Positions 15,512 to 24,893 are shown, counted from the first letter of the stretch. The stretch is DNA of 36,879 nt from Candidatus Nitrosopumilus sp. (GCA_029864235.1 JAOTTW010000008.1:1-36879), one strand, 5' to 3'. Program-made: numbers and translations. The notes: generated by a model from the sequence alone, not told the origin.

Positions 15512-16646
15512 TTTTATCTTCCTTTTTGAATTTTTCAAAATTCTCTATAATAATTTGTACTGCTTCCTTTGTTTGGCCTGTAGATAATAACGGTAGTAAT
15601 TCTTTAACTGCAAAACTTGCCGCTTGTTGTGAACCAAGCGCATCTATTGATAATCTAAACATTTCATCATCAATTACATTTGGTCTATCTAGAAATACTG
15701 AAGAATCTGCCACTTTTGATGAAATTCTCCAAAAACATCTCAGAGTAAATGCTTGTAGGCGAGAAATCTGTGCCTGAATGCTATCTATCTCTATTTTTTC
15801 TCCTTGAATTTTAATTTCGATTATTGGTTTTCTTTGAATTCCTGTAATTTTTTCAGAAATCTCATCTATTGATTTTGATAGTTTATTGTATTCAGTAATA
15901 AATGAAAATTGAGGTCTTGTATCCAACTCAATCCAATTAGTTTTTGCTTCTTGAGATGAAATGTCCACTTGGAAAAATCCTTTTTTTGTATCTTTGATTC
16001 CTTCGCTAGTTGTAAGTTCTATCGAACCAGGATATGCAATTGGCCCTTCCATATGGCTGAATTGCTTGATATTGCTATCATGTAGATGTCCCATTGCATA
16101 ATATGTAAAGTTCTTTGGTAGATCAGTTGATTGTAATTCCCCTGCAAATTTGTTAAACTCTGTTATTCCTTGGTGCATTACCAAAATTTTATGTCCAGTG
16201 TGATTTTTTGCAGCATTAGATATCTCTGCAAATCTATTTTCATATTGAGGAATTTCTGCCTTTCTAATTTTATCAAATCCAGCTAAAAGAACATGTTTGT
16301 ATTCAATTGGCTTTCCCTGACCAATATATTTTGAAAATTCTAAATTGTGATAAACATATGGAATTGGAGTAGAACGTATCCTACTGATGTCGTGTTCACC
16401 TAAAATAAAAAACGAATCAATATTATTCTGTCTTAATCTTTTTAATGCATTTGCCATTTGTACAATTGCAGTTCCATTGGGATTCGGAACATGAAAAATA
16501 TCTCCCGCAAATATTACAAAATCCACATGATCCTTGATTGACATATTAATTGCCTGATTGAAAGTATGATACACATCTTGCTCTCGCTCCTCAGAGCCAT
16601 ACTGAACTAATCCTAAATGAGTATCAGAAATATGTGAAAATATCAT
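15495..16646 (-). CDS. mre11: Mre11 nuclease
   Basis: 383-residue calcineurin-like phosphoesterase. Motifs are D8-x-H10 (SDTHLG), D49 (AGDIFH), the GNHD-equivalent at 83-86, which here reads GEHD, H158 (VMHQG) and H187/H189 (GHLHD). In well-studied Mre11 proteins the N of GNHD binds manganese; Glu could replace it. The C-terminal part (about 240-383) is the capping and Rad50-binding region. It makes the 3'-5' exonuclease and endonuclease cuts that start end resection. It directly follows herA (stop and start adjacent) and overlaps rad50. Confidence 0.92.
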   Translation of the reverse strand: MIFSHISDTHLGLVQYGSEEREQDVYHTFNQAINMSIKDHVDFVIFAGDIFHVPNPNGTAIVQMANALKRLRQNNIDSFFILGEHDISRIRSTPIPYVYHNLEFSKYIGQGKPIEYKHVLLAGFDKIRKAEIPQYENRFAEISNAAKNHTGHKILVMHQGITEFNKFAGELQSTDLPKNFTYYAMGHLHDSNIKQFSHMEGPIAYPGSIELTTSEGIKDTKKGFFQVDISSQEAKTNWIELDTRPQFSFITEYNKLSKSIDEISEKITGIQRKPIIEIKIQGEKIEIDSIQAQISRLQAFTLRCFWRISSKVADSSVFLDRPNVIDDEMFRLSIDALGSQQAASFAVKELLPLLSTGQTKEAVQIIIENFEKFKKEDKNDHIN

Positions 16647-18179
16647 TTAATCTAACAACAAATCTTTCTGAACTAATCCTTGTGTGGATTCTATTGCAAC
16701 TTCTGCCATTTTATCAGCATTCGTCCATGCGCTTACTGCACTTTGATCGGCACCCATGATCTTTTCTTTGACTTCATCAACATGAACTAATGATGGTAAA
16801 TTGGTCCACTGTCCGATTAGTATTGCATCTCCAACATTTAGAGAAGTTAGTTGTGAGATAAGTTCACGACTAGTTGATTCTGTAGCTGATGCTATCTGTC
16901 TCTGATCGTCTTCTTGAATAATTTTCATAATTGCAAATGAGCCCATTTGACTAAGGACGTTCAAATCCACACTTCTTGGTCTCTGTGATACAATTCCGAG
17001 ACCTAATCCAAATTTCCTACCCTCTCTAGCAATTTTTGCTGTCCAATACTTTGCACTTGTATCATGATCTTTTGGGATAAACACATGTGCTTCCTCTATA
17101 ATTACAAAAATTGGCGAATTGAACCTGTATGTTATTTCTCTCTTTGATCTACCGTGTCTTGCAATACTTGCATCTTTCCTATCTTTGAGAATCTGTTGTA
17201 AATAAAATGCCACTGCTACATTTGCTTGTTTTTCTGATAATTCTGAAATATTTAGAACATTTGTTCTACCTTCTTTGATAAAGCTTATGGGATCCCCCAT
17301 ATCTGGATCCAGAATATCTTCAAATCGTCTTTGGGCTTCTTCAATGATGTCTTGAATTCTATATGCTGATGTTCGAATTTCTTTGAGTTTTTTGTCTTCT
17401 GAATTCACAATAAAATCTACTTCAGTTTCCAATTTTTTCCAAAACTCTTTTGATTCTTTAACATTTTTTGTGAAAGCCATACGTAATACTCGCTGTTGAA
17501 CATTTGCCCCATCTCTAATCTCTAAAACTTCTGATAATTGATCTGCATCTAAAAGTCGTGGATTAATTTTTGCATCAATAACATTGATTCGTGGAATGTT
17601 TAATGTTGTATAGTCATTGTGATAATCAAAAATTATCACAGTTCCTTTTAGATTTCCTATCTGTTTTGTTACTAGAGAAACTAGATTGCTTTTTCCCATT
17701 CCTGTCATAGCTAATATTCCTAAATGCCTCGAAACTATTTTGTCAAGATTCACTTTAACGTCAATTGTTTTGTTTCTTAGTAAATTCCCGATTTTCACCC
17801 ATCCTGGTTCTGCTGAACTGAAAATTCCTTTCAATTCTTCTTTTGTGGGCTGTAATATTTCGGTTCCTGGAATTGGTGGTATTGCAGGAATGATTGATTG
17901 CCCTTTCTGTAAATTTTCTAAAAATCCTAAAATCCCAATGTTTGCAGTAAATGTTTTATCTCTTTTGTTAATTTCTGCAATTTCAATTGATTCTCTTGCT
18001 TCATCAAAATTTTTTACATCTGTAAATGCTGCGCTTGATACTTTAGATTTCTCAACCAATCCTAGAATTTTCCCGTCATCTGTATCCATAATGATGTATT
18101 CTCCTACTGAAAGTGGCCTTGATGTCAGTGCTGTGACAAATGTCGGCTTTGACTCTCCAATAACATAACCTAAACTCAT
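16647..18179 (-). CDS. herA: HerA hexameric DNA translocase/helicase
   Basis: 510 residues. The N-terminal HAS-barrel (about 1-90) is followed by a FtsK/VirB4-like RecA core with Walker A at MTGMGKSN (158-165), Walker B in FVIIEEAHVFIP, and conserved GLGLGIVSQRPRSVD and ESTSRELISQL segments. HerA drives DNA through the NurA nuclease and cooperates with Mre11-Rad50 to produce 3' overhangs for recombination. Its ATG overlaps the nurA stop by 4 nt, and mre11 begins immediately after it, so all four genes are one operon. Confidence 0.93.
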   Translation of the reverse strand: MSLGYVIGESKPTFVTALTSRPLSVGEYIIMDTDDGKILGLVEKSKVSSAAFTDVKNFDEARESIEIAEINKRDKTFTANIGILGFLENLQKGQSIIPAIPPIPGTEILQPTKEELKGIFSSAEPGWVKIGNLLRNKTIDVKVNLDKIVSRHLGILAMTGMGKSNLVSLVTKQIGNLKGTVIIFDYHNDYTTLNIPRINVIDAKINPRLLDADQLSEVLEIRDGANVQQRVLRMAFTKNVKESKEFWKKLETEVDFIVNSEDKKLKEIRTSAYRIQDIIEEAQRRFEDILDPDMGDPISFIKEGRTNVLNISELSEKQANVAVAFYLQQILKDRKDASIARHGRSKREITYRFNSPIFVIIEEAHVFIPKDHDTSAKYWTAKIAREGRKFGLGLGIVSQRPRSVDLNVLSQMGSFAIMKIIQEDDQRQIASATESTSRELISQLTSLNVGDAILIGQWTNLPSLVHVDEVKEKIMGADQSAVSAWTNADKMAEVAIESTQGLVQKDLLLD

Positions 18180-19012
18180 CCTAGTACCTCTCTTGAACCG
18201 ATTTCATTACTTAATCCCAATAAACTTACCATTTTTGAAAGCTCCTTGTCTGATATTTTACAGTTATTGTGAGCAAGCTTAAGTGCATATGGATATCCGC
18301 CTACACTGCTTTTGTAAAGTTGGTTTAAAGTGGTCTTTATTTCGTTCTCAGAATGATCCTGTCCAATAAACTCTAATTTGATAATAGGTGTTGAATCAGT
18401 CAATCTAACAAATGTTGATGCAATAATCTTATCTTGTCCATATTTCTTTTCTATAAATAACTTTGAAAATCCTGGACCTTTTGTTACATGATTGTAATAG
18501 AAAATATCTCCTGCCAGTGAATCTAGACTTTCAAATTGTTTTTTGGTATTTGATGTTTTTGCAATGAAAATTACGTTGTCTCTTTTTTTCATTGTTCTGA
18601 CCACGGTAGCATCAAGTGTTGATTGCCTTGTCATAAACTGGGAGTGTAAAGAACCATCCATTAGTACTAGATCCACATGATCTACGGTTTTCTCACAAGC
18701 TTCTATCTCCATTCTACTAGCAATTTTTGAAAGGTCAATATCTGAACCTAATCCTGAATCATGCAAGTCAACTAAAACTTCACCATCTGCCTTTATGGAC
18801 ACCGCAGTTGTTGCCCACAATTCAATTCCTTGAAATCTTGTATTGTTGAAACTAGAATCGATACCTGCAGTTACGGCCTCTTCTTTTTTAGGTTGATATT
18901 CTATCCAGTTCTCTCTAGCTTTTTGCAAAATTTGCTCAAATTTGGGCCCTTTCAGAACTGAGAGAATTTTATCCCTATTCAAAATGGCATCTTTGTAAAC
19001 TGTATTGAGCAT
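18176..19012 (-). CDS. nurA: NurA 5'-3' nuclease
   Basis: 278 residues of the NurA family (RNase H-like fold). The N-terminal acidic motif GIDSSFNNTRFQGIELW (Asp near residue 51) and the second motif LVLMDGSLHSQF supply the manganese-binding aspartates. The C-terminal half has the conserved VGGYPYALKLAHNNCKIS segment. It is a dimeric nuclease fed by HerA. First gene of the nurA-herA-mre11-rad50 operon; only about 75 nt separate it from the convergent-side exported protein gene, so a promoter must lie at 19013-19087. Confidence 0.9.
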   Translation of the reverse strand: MLNTVYKDAILNRDKILSVLKGPKFEQILQKARENWIEYQPKKEEAVTAGIDSSFNNTRFQGIELWATTAVSIKADGEVLVDLHDSGLGSDIDLSKIASRMEIEACEKTVDHVDLVLMDGSLHSQFMTRQSTLDATVVRTMKKRDNVIFIAKTSNTKKQFESLDSLAGDIFYYNHVTKGPGFSKLFIEKKYGQDKIIASTFVRLTDSTPIIKLEFIGQDHSENEIKTTLNQLYKSSVGGYPYALKLAHNNCKISDKELSKMVSLLGLSNEIGSREVLG

Positions 19013-19087
19013 AACAATAGTTCGTTGTTTTGAATAAAATCTTTAGGTTATGCTGAACATTAACCAAAGTTTTACTGATGTTACATC

Positions 19088-20113
19088 CTAACCAATTCTT
19101 CCTTTCAAAATAATTTTTTCATCTGTACTAGACGGTGTAGTTCTATCTATGTATCTAATTTCATACCAATCTCCAATATGAACAGTTTTTCCATCTAATT
19201 GTCTTGGAATTTTAATAATTACTTCAAAAATGCCTGTATTTGGACCCGTTTCAATTAATGAACTAGAATTTGCATCAAATTTTGGATTTGTAAGAGTTGT
19301 TCTGATTCCTCCCTCTCCTCTATACTCTAGCATGCTTAAAGGAATCCTATCTTCATCCTTAGAATCTCTATTTGCATCAGGTTCATAGAGTCTTAATGTA
19401 AACTCGTGACCTATCCTTGAACCTCCTCCAGAAGATTCTACTTTTGCAAATGTAGTTGTTAATGGAACTGATTTAACTAAAATTCTCTGATCTCCAGAAG
19501 CATCTGATTCATCAATATACTTTATCAAAACAATATCATCTTGTGTAATTGGCTTTCCATTGATTAACTCTGGAAGCTGCAATCTTACATAAAATTGTCC
19601 TGTATCTGGTCCTGTTTCAATCATTGTTTCAGGTCCACTAATTGGAACTCCATTAATTGTAAACTCTAGTAATCCTTTAGTGGAAATTACCTCTACTCCG
19701 CTATGTGCGATGTTTAAGTCAGGATCTGTGATATAGAAATTCACTATACTATTGTTTGTTGCCGAGACTGTTTGAATTTCTTTTTCTGATTTTATTATTT
19801 GTGTTGGTATTTCTATTGGTATTTCTATTGGAATTGATACTGTCTTTGGTCTAATCGCAATTCCTGCTTTTTCCATTTTATCTACACTTGTGGGTTTTAC
19901 ACATGCTGGCATTCCATTTGTTCGTATTACCAAATCGCGTCCAGATTTACATATGATCTCTTCGGCAGAAATTCCTTGTTTCCATTGTTTTTTAGGAGAT
20001 TCAATGTCCGCATTAACTGGAATGGTAATAGATAATATTAAAAATATTGTAATTCCAAACAAAATTTTATTTACAAATAATTTGTTCACATAAAGTTTTG
20101 ATTTTTTTATCAT
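19088..20113 (-). CDS. exported surface protein with two S-layer-like ETGPxTG modules
   Basis: 341 residues. A signal or anchor helix (ILFGITIFLILSITIPVNA) precedes a module starting WKQGISAEEIICKSG and ending PACVKP, which from memory is common at the start or end of thaumarchaeal envelope proteins (Cys pair about 20 residues apart). Two beta-domains follow, each with the pattern MIETGPDTGQFYVRLQLP or LIETGPNTGIFEVIIKIP and then GDWYEIRYID. Similar modules occur in thaumarchaeal S-layer-type proteins, so a cell-envelope role is inferred. No C-terminal membrane helix is present. Divergent from the PEFG protein at 20217. Confidence 0.65.
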   Translation of the reverse strand: MIKKSKLYVNKLFVNKILFGITIFLILSITIPVNADIESPKKQWKQGISAEEIICKSGRDLVIRTNGMPACVKPTSVDKMEKAGIAIRPKTVSIPIEIPIEIPTQIIKSEKEIQTVSATNNSIVNFYITDPDLNIAHSGVEVISTKGLLEFTINGVPISGPETMIETGPDTGQFYVRLQLPELINGKPITQDDIVLIKYIDESDASGDQRILVKSVPLTTTFAKVESSGGGSRIGHEFTLRLYEPDANRDSKDEDRIPLSMLEYRGEGGIRTTLTNPKFDANSSSLIETGPNTGIFEVIIKIPRQLDGKTVHIGDWYEIRYIDRTTPSSTDEKIILKGRIG

Positions 20114-20216
20114 AAATAGATTGGTGATAAATCATATCTTTTAAAATTAAATCCAAAAATCAACGATGAGAATTTGATAATTGATTATATTTGATGTTGT
20201 ATGACTAGAAATCGTA

Positions 20217-20810
20217 ATGATTAATCTAAATTATGTATTTACAATAATTTTTTGTTTATTGATTATTCTACCTATTAATATGGTGTATGCTGAACATGTT
20301 TTTAAAGATGTAGAAGCTTTTGCACAATATCTAGATATTGCACAACTAGAATCTGAAAAGTTTGTTTTAGAAATTGATGAAAACTCTTATGATCTCTATT
20401 ATGGATATCATGGAAGTCTTGATGCATTAGGTTCATATGATGTTTTTCCAACCTTATCTACAATTAAAATCAATGAAGAAAGAAAATCGCTTGAAATAAC
20501 AATGGATAATGTTCCTGAGAAGACTGATTTCTGGGTAAGAGTACCTGAAGATGTAATCTATGCTAAAAATGAAAAATTTAAAGTTTTAGTTGATGGTGTT
20601 GATACTGGCTATGATCTGATGAAATTTCCAAATGACTATGTAATTGGACTCTTCATTTCAGAGAATGCCAAAAATATTGAAATTATTGGAACTAGGATTA
20701 TTCCTGAATTTGGGGCATTTCCACTTTTGATTCTTGGAGTCTCAATACTTGGGTTGGTATACTTTGTAAGAAAATCTTCTCTTGGTAGAGATTGGACTAG
20801 AATTAATTAA
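20217..20810 (+). CDS. exported protein with PEFG-type C-terminal sorting signal
   Basis: 197 residues. Signal peptide (VFTIIFCLLIILPINMVYA-EHV), a beta-rich outer domain of about 140 residues, and a C-terminal tripartite signal: PEFG (RIIPEFGAFP), one membrane helix (LLILGVSILGLVYFV) and a basic tail (RKSSLGRDWTR). This is the PEFG-CTERM architecture described for thaumarchaea, analogous to PEP-CTERM/PGF-CTERM signals processed by archaeosortases. The outer domain resembles that of the 4478 gene in general build. The cargo function is unknown. It is followed 23 nt later by the aspartate dehydrogenase gene. Confidence 0.72.
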   Translation: MINLNYVFTIIFCLLIILPINMVYAEHVFKDVEAFAQYLDIAQLESEKFVLEIDENSYDLYYGYHGSLDALGSYDVFPTLSTIKINEERKSLEITMDNVPEKTDFWVRVPEDVIYAKNEKFKVLVDGVDTGYDLMKFPNDYVIGLFISENAKNIEIIGTRIIPEFGAFPLLILGVSILGLVYFVRKSSLGRDWTRIN

Positions 20811-20833
20811 GTGATGTTTTCTAGTATTTCTGT

Positions 20834-21652
20834 TTGAAACGAATAGGTTTGCTGGGATGTGGTGCAATAGGTACCCAAATTGCACTTTCTATCGATTCTG
20901 GAAAAATTCCCGCTATTCTTACTCATGTTTATGATAGCTCAAAGGAAGCGTCTGCATCACTTGTTGAAAAACTTCAAAATAAACCAGTTATTGTTGAAAA
21001 TTCCCATCTATTGTCTTCTTATCCCATTGACATTGTTATTGAAGCTGCATCTCAAGATGCAGTAAAAGATGTAGCCCTCAGCATCTTGCAAAATAAGAAG
21101 GATTTGATGATAATGAGTGTTGGTGCATTGCTTGACGAAACAATCTATGATGTTTTATCAGATGCATGCAAAGATTTTAAAAAAACAATCTATCTCCCAT
21201 CTGGTGCTATTGCAGGACTAGATGGAATCAAATCCATCAAAGATGAGATTGAATCATTGTCCATTACAACTACAAAACATCCACGATCTCTAAAGGGTGC
21301 AAAATTTTTTGAAAATTCAGAGATTAATATGGATGGATTAACCTCTAAAACAAAAATCTTTCAAGGAACCGCAAAAGAGGCCGTCTCATTATTTCCTGCA
21401 AACATCAACGTTGCCGCACTTTTATCTCTTTGTGGGGTTGGAAGTGAAAAAACTATTGTAAATATTGTTGCAGATCCTGCAACTGACAAAAACACTCATC
21501 ACATTGAAGCTAGTGGGAAATTTGGACACATGACTTTTACAATTGAAAATTTTCCAGATCCAAATAATCCAAAAACTAGTAGGCTAGCAATATTGTCTGC
21601 AATCGAAACTTTACGAAAATACTGCTCTGATGAAATTCAAATAGGTACATAA
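20834..21652 (+). CDS. nadX: L-aspartate dehydrogenase
   Basis: 272 residues from a TTG start (MKRIGLLGCGAIGTQIAL), which places the NAD(P)-binding fingerprint GLLGCGAIG at the expected N-terminal position. Conserved family segments are LPSGAIAGLDGIKS, FQGTAKEAVSLFPANINVAA and the C-terminal NPKTSRLAILSAIETLR. It oxidises aspartate to iminoaspartate, the substrate of NadA, replacing the FAD oxidase NadB. NadA lies just downstream and NadC 1.5 kb further on the opposite strand, so the three steps of de novo NAD synthesis are together. Confidence 0.87.
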   Translation: MKRIGLLGCGAIGTQIALSIDSGKIPAILTHVYDSSKEASASLVEKLQNKPVIVENSHLLSSYPIDIVIEAASQDAVKDVALSILQNKKDLMIMSVGALLDETIYDVLSDACKDFKKTIYLPSGAIAGLDGIKSIKDEIESLSITTTKHPRSLKGAKFFENSEINMDGLTSKTKIFQGTAKEAVSLFPANINVAALLSLCGVGSEKTIVNIVADPATDKNTHHIEASGKFGHMTFTIENFPDPNNPKTSRLAILSAIETLRKYCSDEIQIGT

Positions 21653-21745
21653 TATGGCAATAATTGCCACTGTTGCTCATATGAGTGAAAATTCTAGGCA
21701 ACATCCCATTCTTTAAATTCTTACACCGTCAATTTTTCTTTGCAT

Positions 21746-22702
21746 ATGCTCATCCAACAATCTTCCAAACTTAAAGAGGATATTATGAACCTCAAAAAAG
21801 AAAAAGATGTTGTTATTCTTGCCCATAATTATCAGATTCCTGATGTTCAAGATGTGGCAGACTTTACTGGTGACTCTTTGGGTTTGTCAAGGCAAGCCGC
21901 AAAAGTAGATCAAAAAACAATCCTTTTTTGTGGTGTTCACTTTATGGCAGAAACTGCAGCAATTATCAGCCCTGAAAAAAGAGTTCTAATTCCAGATTTA
22001 GATGCAGGTTGCTCCTTATCTGATTCTATTACTGTTGACGAGTTGAGAAATTGGAAGAAACAACACCCTGGTGCAATTGCAGTAGGTTATGTAAATACAA
22101 CTGCAGAAATAAAATCTGAATTGGATTATTGCTGCACTTCCTCAAATGCAGTTAATGTAGTAAAGGCAATCCCTAAAGACAAAGAAATATTATTCTTGCC
22201 TGATATGTTCTTGGGCTCTTATGTTGCAAAGATGACAGGAAGAAAAAACATGCACATTTGGGCTGGTGAATGTCATGTCCATGCTGGTATTACTCCTCAG
22301 GATGTTACAAAAAAATTAGATTCTATGCATGATGCTGAATTTGTAATTCATCCTGAATGTAGTTGTACAACACCAATGATTTATGATGTTGCTAATGGCA
22401 CTTATAATGATAGAAAAGTTTCAATTTTATCTACTGAAGGAATGCTAAACCATGTAAATAGATCAAAGGCAAAGAATTTTGTTGTTGCCACAGAAACTGG
22501 AATTTTATATAAGATGAGACAACAAAACCCCGACAAGAACTTTATTCCGGCATCAGAAAAAGCAGAATGTCAATACATGAAAATGATTACACTTGAAAAA
22601 GTCTTTGATGCACTAGTTCATGAAAAGAATATTGTTACTGTCCCAAAGGAAATTGCTGACAAGGCTAGACTAGCAATAAATAGAATGCTCGCGATTAGTT
22701 AA
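21746..22702 (+). CDS. nadA: quinolinate synthase
   Basis: 318 residues from ATG 21746; a TTG 6 nt upstream (21740) is possible, but the TATA-like tttaaatt at 21713 fits the ATG as a leaderless start. NadA motifs are VILAHNYQIPDVQDVADF-, GDSLGLSRQAA, CGVHFMAETA, and the three cluster cysteines in YCCTSSNA, HPECSCTTPM and KAECQYMKM. It condenses iminoaspartate with dihydroxyacetone phosphate to quinolinate using a 4Fe-4S cluster. Follows aspartate dehydrogenase by about 90 nt. Confidence 0.93.
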   Translation: MLIQQSSKLKEDIMNLKKEKDVVILAHNYQIPDVQDVADFTGDSLGLSRQAAKVDQKTILFCGVHFMAETAAIISPEKRVLIPDLDAGCSLSDSITVDELRNWKKQHPGAIAVGYVNTTAEIKSELDYCCTSSNAVNVVKAIPKDKEILFLPDMFLGSYVAKMTGRKNMHIWAGECHVHAGITPQDVTKKLDSMHDAEFVIHPECSCTTPMIYDVANGTYNDRKVSILSTEGMLNHVNRSKAKNFVVATETGILYKMRQQNPDKNFIPASEKAECQYMKMITLEKVFDALVHEKNIVTVPKEIADKARLAINRMLAIS

Positions 22703-22731
22703 ACTATATTTTTGTGTGCATCTTGGTTAAT

Positions 22732-23122
22732 TTGTTTCGTATAAGACAAAAAGATCCTCAAAAGAAAAAAAAACACTGAAAAGTTCAAAGAACTACAAAA
22801 ACTAGTCAAAGAAAAAAAGTATGATCAAGCTCTGAACAGAGGTATAGAATATCTACAAAATGTATCTGAAAATCATGACGTTTTGTTCTTTGTAGGTGGG
22901 ATCTATTATATGAAAAATAAACATCATACTGTAATTTCATACTTTGAAAAAGCACTAGAGATCGGCCCTTATGATACTGAAGTCTTGATTCTAAAAGCTA
23001 ATGCTCATTACAAAATTGGTCAAAACAAACGTGCAATACAATGTTGTGATAAAATCAAAGAGATTGATCCAAAAAATAATGCTGTTGCTGAATTACTAAC
23101 AAAGTTGGACTCATCAAAATAA
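22732..23122 (+). CDS. small TPR protein, reading frame broken at an A9 tract
   Basis: Two frames must be joined to give a full protein. A TATA-like ctatattt at 22704-22711 fits a leaderless TTG at 22732, giving MFRIRQKDPQKKK, which hits TGA at 22777. One base out of register, the frame NTEKFKELQKLVKEKKYDQA continues without interruption through two or more TPR helices (ALNRGIEYLQN; VISYFEKALEIGPYDTEVLI; IQCCDKIKEIDPKNNAVAEL) to TAA 23122. Removing one A from the nine at 22765-22773 restores one frame of about 130 codons. The downstream part alone has no ATG/GTG/TTG before TTG 22883, which would cut off the first TPR. Either a real or sequencing frameshift, or slippage at the A-tract. Confidence 0.6.
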
Positions 23123-23123
23123 T

Positions 23124-23945
23124 CTAAATTTCTAAACTCATGTCAATTCCTTTAACCGAGTTTGTAATACTACCTACTGAAATAATGTCTACTCCTGTAC
23201 TTCCATACTTTGAAATATTTTTTGATGAGATGCCTCCTGATGCTTCAACCTTTACTTTGTCCCTTAATTTCTGCTTTTTTAGCATTTGAATGGTTTTTCT
23301 AATCTGATTTGGCGAAAAGTTGTCAAGCATAATTATTGTTGCTCCTTCTTTAGCAGCTAAAATTGCATCTTCAGCATTCTCTACTTCTACTTCAAACTTT
23401 TGATATTTTCTCTTTGCATTTTTTATCAAAGACAAAAGGGAACCGCTCACAGCAATGTGATTATCTTTAATCATTACCATTTCATCTAGTTTCATTCGAT
23501 GTTTTTTACCGCCTCCAATTTCTACGGCTTCCTTGTCAAATATTCGAAGTCCTGGAGCCGTTTTTCTTGTAGCATATAATTTGGTTTTCTTGTCTGGAAT
23601 TTTTTTTACTAAACTGTTAGTCTGTGTTGCAATTCCACTCATTCTAGTTAACAGATTTAGTGCAGTTCTCTCACAAGTTAAAATTTTTGCAGCCTCTCCT
23701 GTGATGTTGATTATGGTTTGATTGGGTTTTACACTACTTCCATCTTTTTTTAGAATTTTTACTATGCACCCTTTTAGCATAAAAATTTCTTTAACATACT
23801 TTACACCTGCTACAATGGCATTTTCCCTTGAAATTATTCTTGCAGTTATTTTTCTTTTTGGCAAAAGAGAACTAGTTATATCGCCTTTACCTATATCTTC
23901 TTCTAAAAATTGTAAAAGCATCTTTTTTGAATTAAATTGCAACAT
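23124..23945 (-). CDS. nadC: nicotinate-nucleotide pyrophosphorylase (quinolinate phosphoribosyltransferase)
   Basis: 273 residues. Diagnostic segments are EEDIGKGDITS, CERTALNLLTRMSGIAT, TRKTAPGLRIFDKEAV, GGGKKHRMKLDEMVMIKDNH and the C-terminal EASGGISSKNISKYGSTGVD barrel strands. It converts quinolinate and PRPP to nicotinate mononucleotide, CO2 and PPi. It converges on the TPR gene (1-nt gap) and lies 45 nt downstream of spt4 on the same strand, so it may be read through from the rpo7-spt4 promoter as well as from its own. Confidence 0.92.
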   Translation of the reverse strand: MLQFNSKKMLLQFLEEDIGKGDITSSLLPKRKITARIISRENAIVAGVKYVKEIFMLKGCIVKILKKDGSSVKPNQTIINITGEAAKILTCERTALNLLTRMSGIATQTNSLVKKIPDKKTKLYATRKTAPGLRIFDKEAVEIGGGKKHRMKLDEMVMIKDNHIAVSGSLLSLIKNAKRKYQKFEVEVENAEDAILAAKEGATIIMLDNFSPNQIRKTIQMLKKQKLRDKVKVEASGGISSKNISKYGSTGVDIISVGSITNSVKGIDMSLEI

Positions 23946-23990
23946 TATGATGTTGTGGCAATGTAATTTTAAAGATTTAGCAATTTTTTT

Positions 23991-24179
23991 CTACGTGACT
24001 TTAATTGCATACTTGCCTTTCTGAGTAATTCCAAGTGTTTTTGAAATTTGAGAGTTTGTTGGATCAACTACCAAAACAATACCTGTCCAATCAGGCGTCA
24101 AGTCAGATGATTTACAAACTGGACATACTTTTCCTGTTGTTACAAACTTGCATTTTCTACAAGCCATTTCTCGAGCCAT
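23991..24179 (-). CDS. spt4: transcription elongation factor Spt4 (RNA polymerase E'')
   Basis: 62 residues, normal length. The zinc ribbon has CRKC and CPVC (residues 7-10 and 19-22), followed by SSDLTPDWTGIVLVVDPTNS, the conserved Spt4 core. It pairs with Spt5 to support processive transcription by archaeal RNA polymerase. Directly adjacent to rpo7, the usual archaeal gene pair. Confidence 0.93.
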   Translation of the reverse strand: MAREMACRKCKFVTTGKVCPVCKSSDLTPDWTGIVLVVDPTNSQISKTLGITQKGKYAIKVT

Positions 24180-24776
24180 CTAACTTGCCTCTACTTTAGC
24201 TTCTTTTGCAGAACCTTCTGAACCGCCTTCTGCTTTTTTGATTTCCTCTGCAATCCATTCATCTGCACCAAGGAATGGTTGTCTGCATGTTATTCCAATC
24301 TTTCCCATTGAAGCAGCTTTTCCTAATGATACTGCTGTAATTCTTGCACGAAGAGTTGAACCAACTTTTAATGTTCTGCCACTTTGATTAGCTAAAATCA
24401 TTCCAGACTTTACATCGCTCTTTAGATAGTCATCCATAACTTGTGACAAGTGTAATAAAGCATCAGTTGGACCAATTCTTACAAATGCTCCAAAGTCTGT
24501 AATATCTACAATTTCTCCTTGAACAATCTCTTGCAGCTTTGGATAAAATGTCAATGCCTCAAATTCAACTTTGTGAAATGTACCCCCATCTCCGGCAATC
24601 ATTTTTCCCATCTCATCTACTTTGGCATCTAAAATCATAATGATATATCCCAAGTCTGCGTTAATCATACTTTCATACTTTTCTTTGAGAATGTTTAGTG
24701 CAGCTTTTTTGAGGGTAGTTCCAAACAAGCTTGGTGGAATCCTTATAACATCAACTAAGGTAGATATAGAAAACAA
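24180..24776 (-). CDS. rpo7: DNA-directed RNA polymerase subunit Rpo7 (E')
   Basis: 198 residues. The N-terminal tip domain (ISTLVDVIRIPPSLFG... through GDGGTFHKVEFEALTFYP) is followed by an S1 RNA-binding domain (QGEIVDITDFGAFVRIGPTD, LLHLSQVMDDY) from about residue 82. With Rpo4 it forms the stalk that binds emerging RNA and helps open the promoter. The C-terminus carries a short Lys/Glu/Ala tail (KKAEGGSEGSAKEAKVEAS). Divergent from the Mrp gene, with about 150 nt between starts. Confidence 0.94.
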   Translation of the reverse strand: MFSISTLVDVIRIPPSLFGTTLKKAALNILKEKYESMINADLGYIIMILDAKVDEMGKMIAGDGGTFHKVEFEALTFYPKLQEIVQGEIVDITDFGAFVRIGPTDALLHLSQVMDDYLKSDVKSGMILANQSGRTLKVGSTLRARITAVSLGKAASMGKIGITCRQPFLGADEWIAEEIKKAEGGSEGSAKEAKVEAS

Positions 24777-24893
24777 CTATGCTGTTTTTCTTGAATCTCA
24801 ATTTATGAATCTTTGGGTAATTTTTGCTTGATTCACCAAAGATTTTGTTGATTTTTCAGATAATTGGTAATTTCTTTAGATGATTGACCTATG

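Noticed and set aside
21654-21716. 20-codon ORF between nadX and nadA
   Set aside because: No pattern beyond an ATG and it sits where the nadA promoter is expected.
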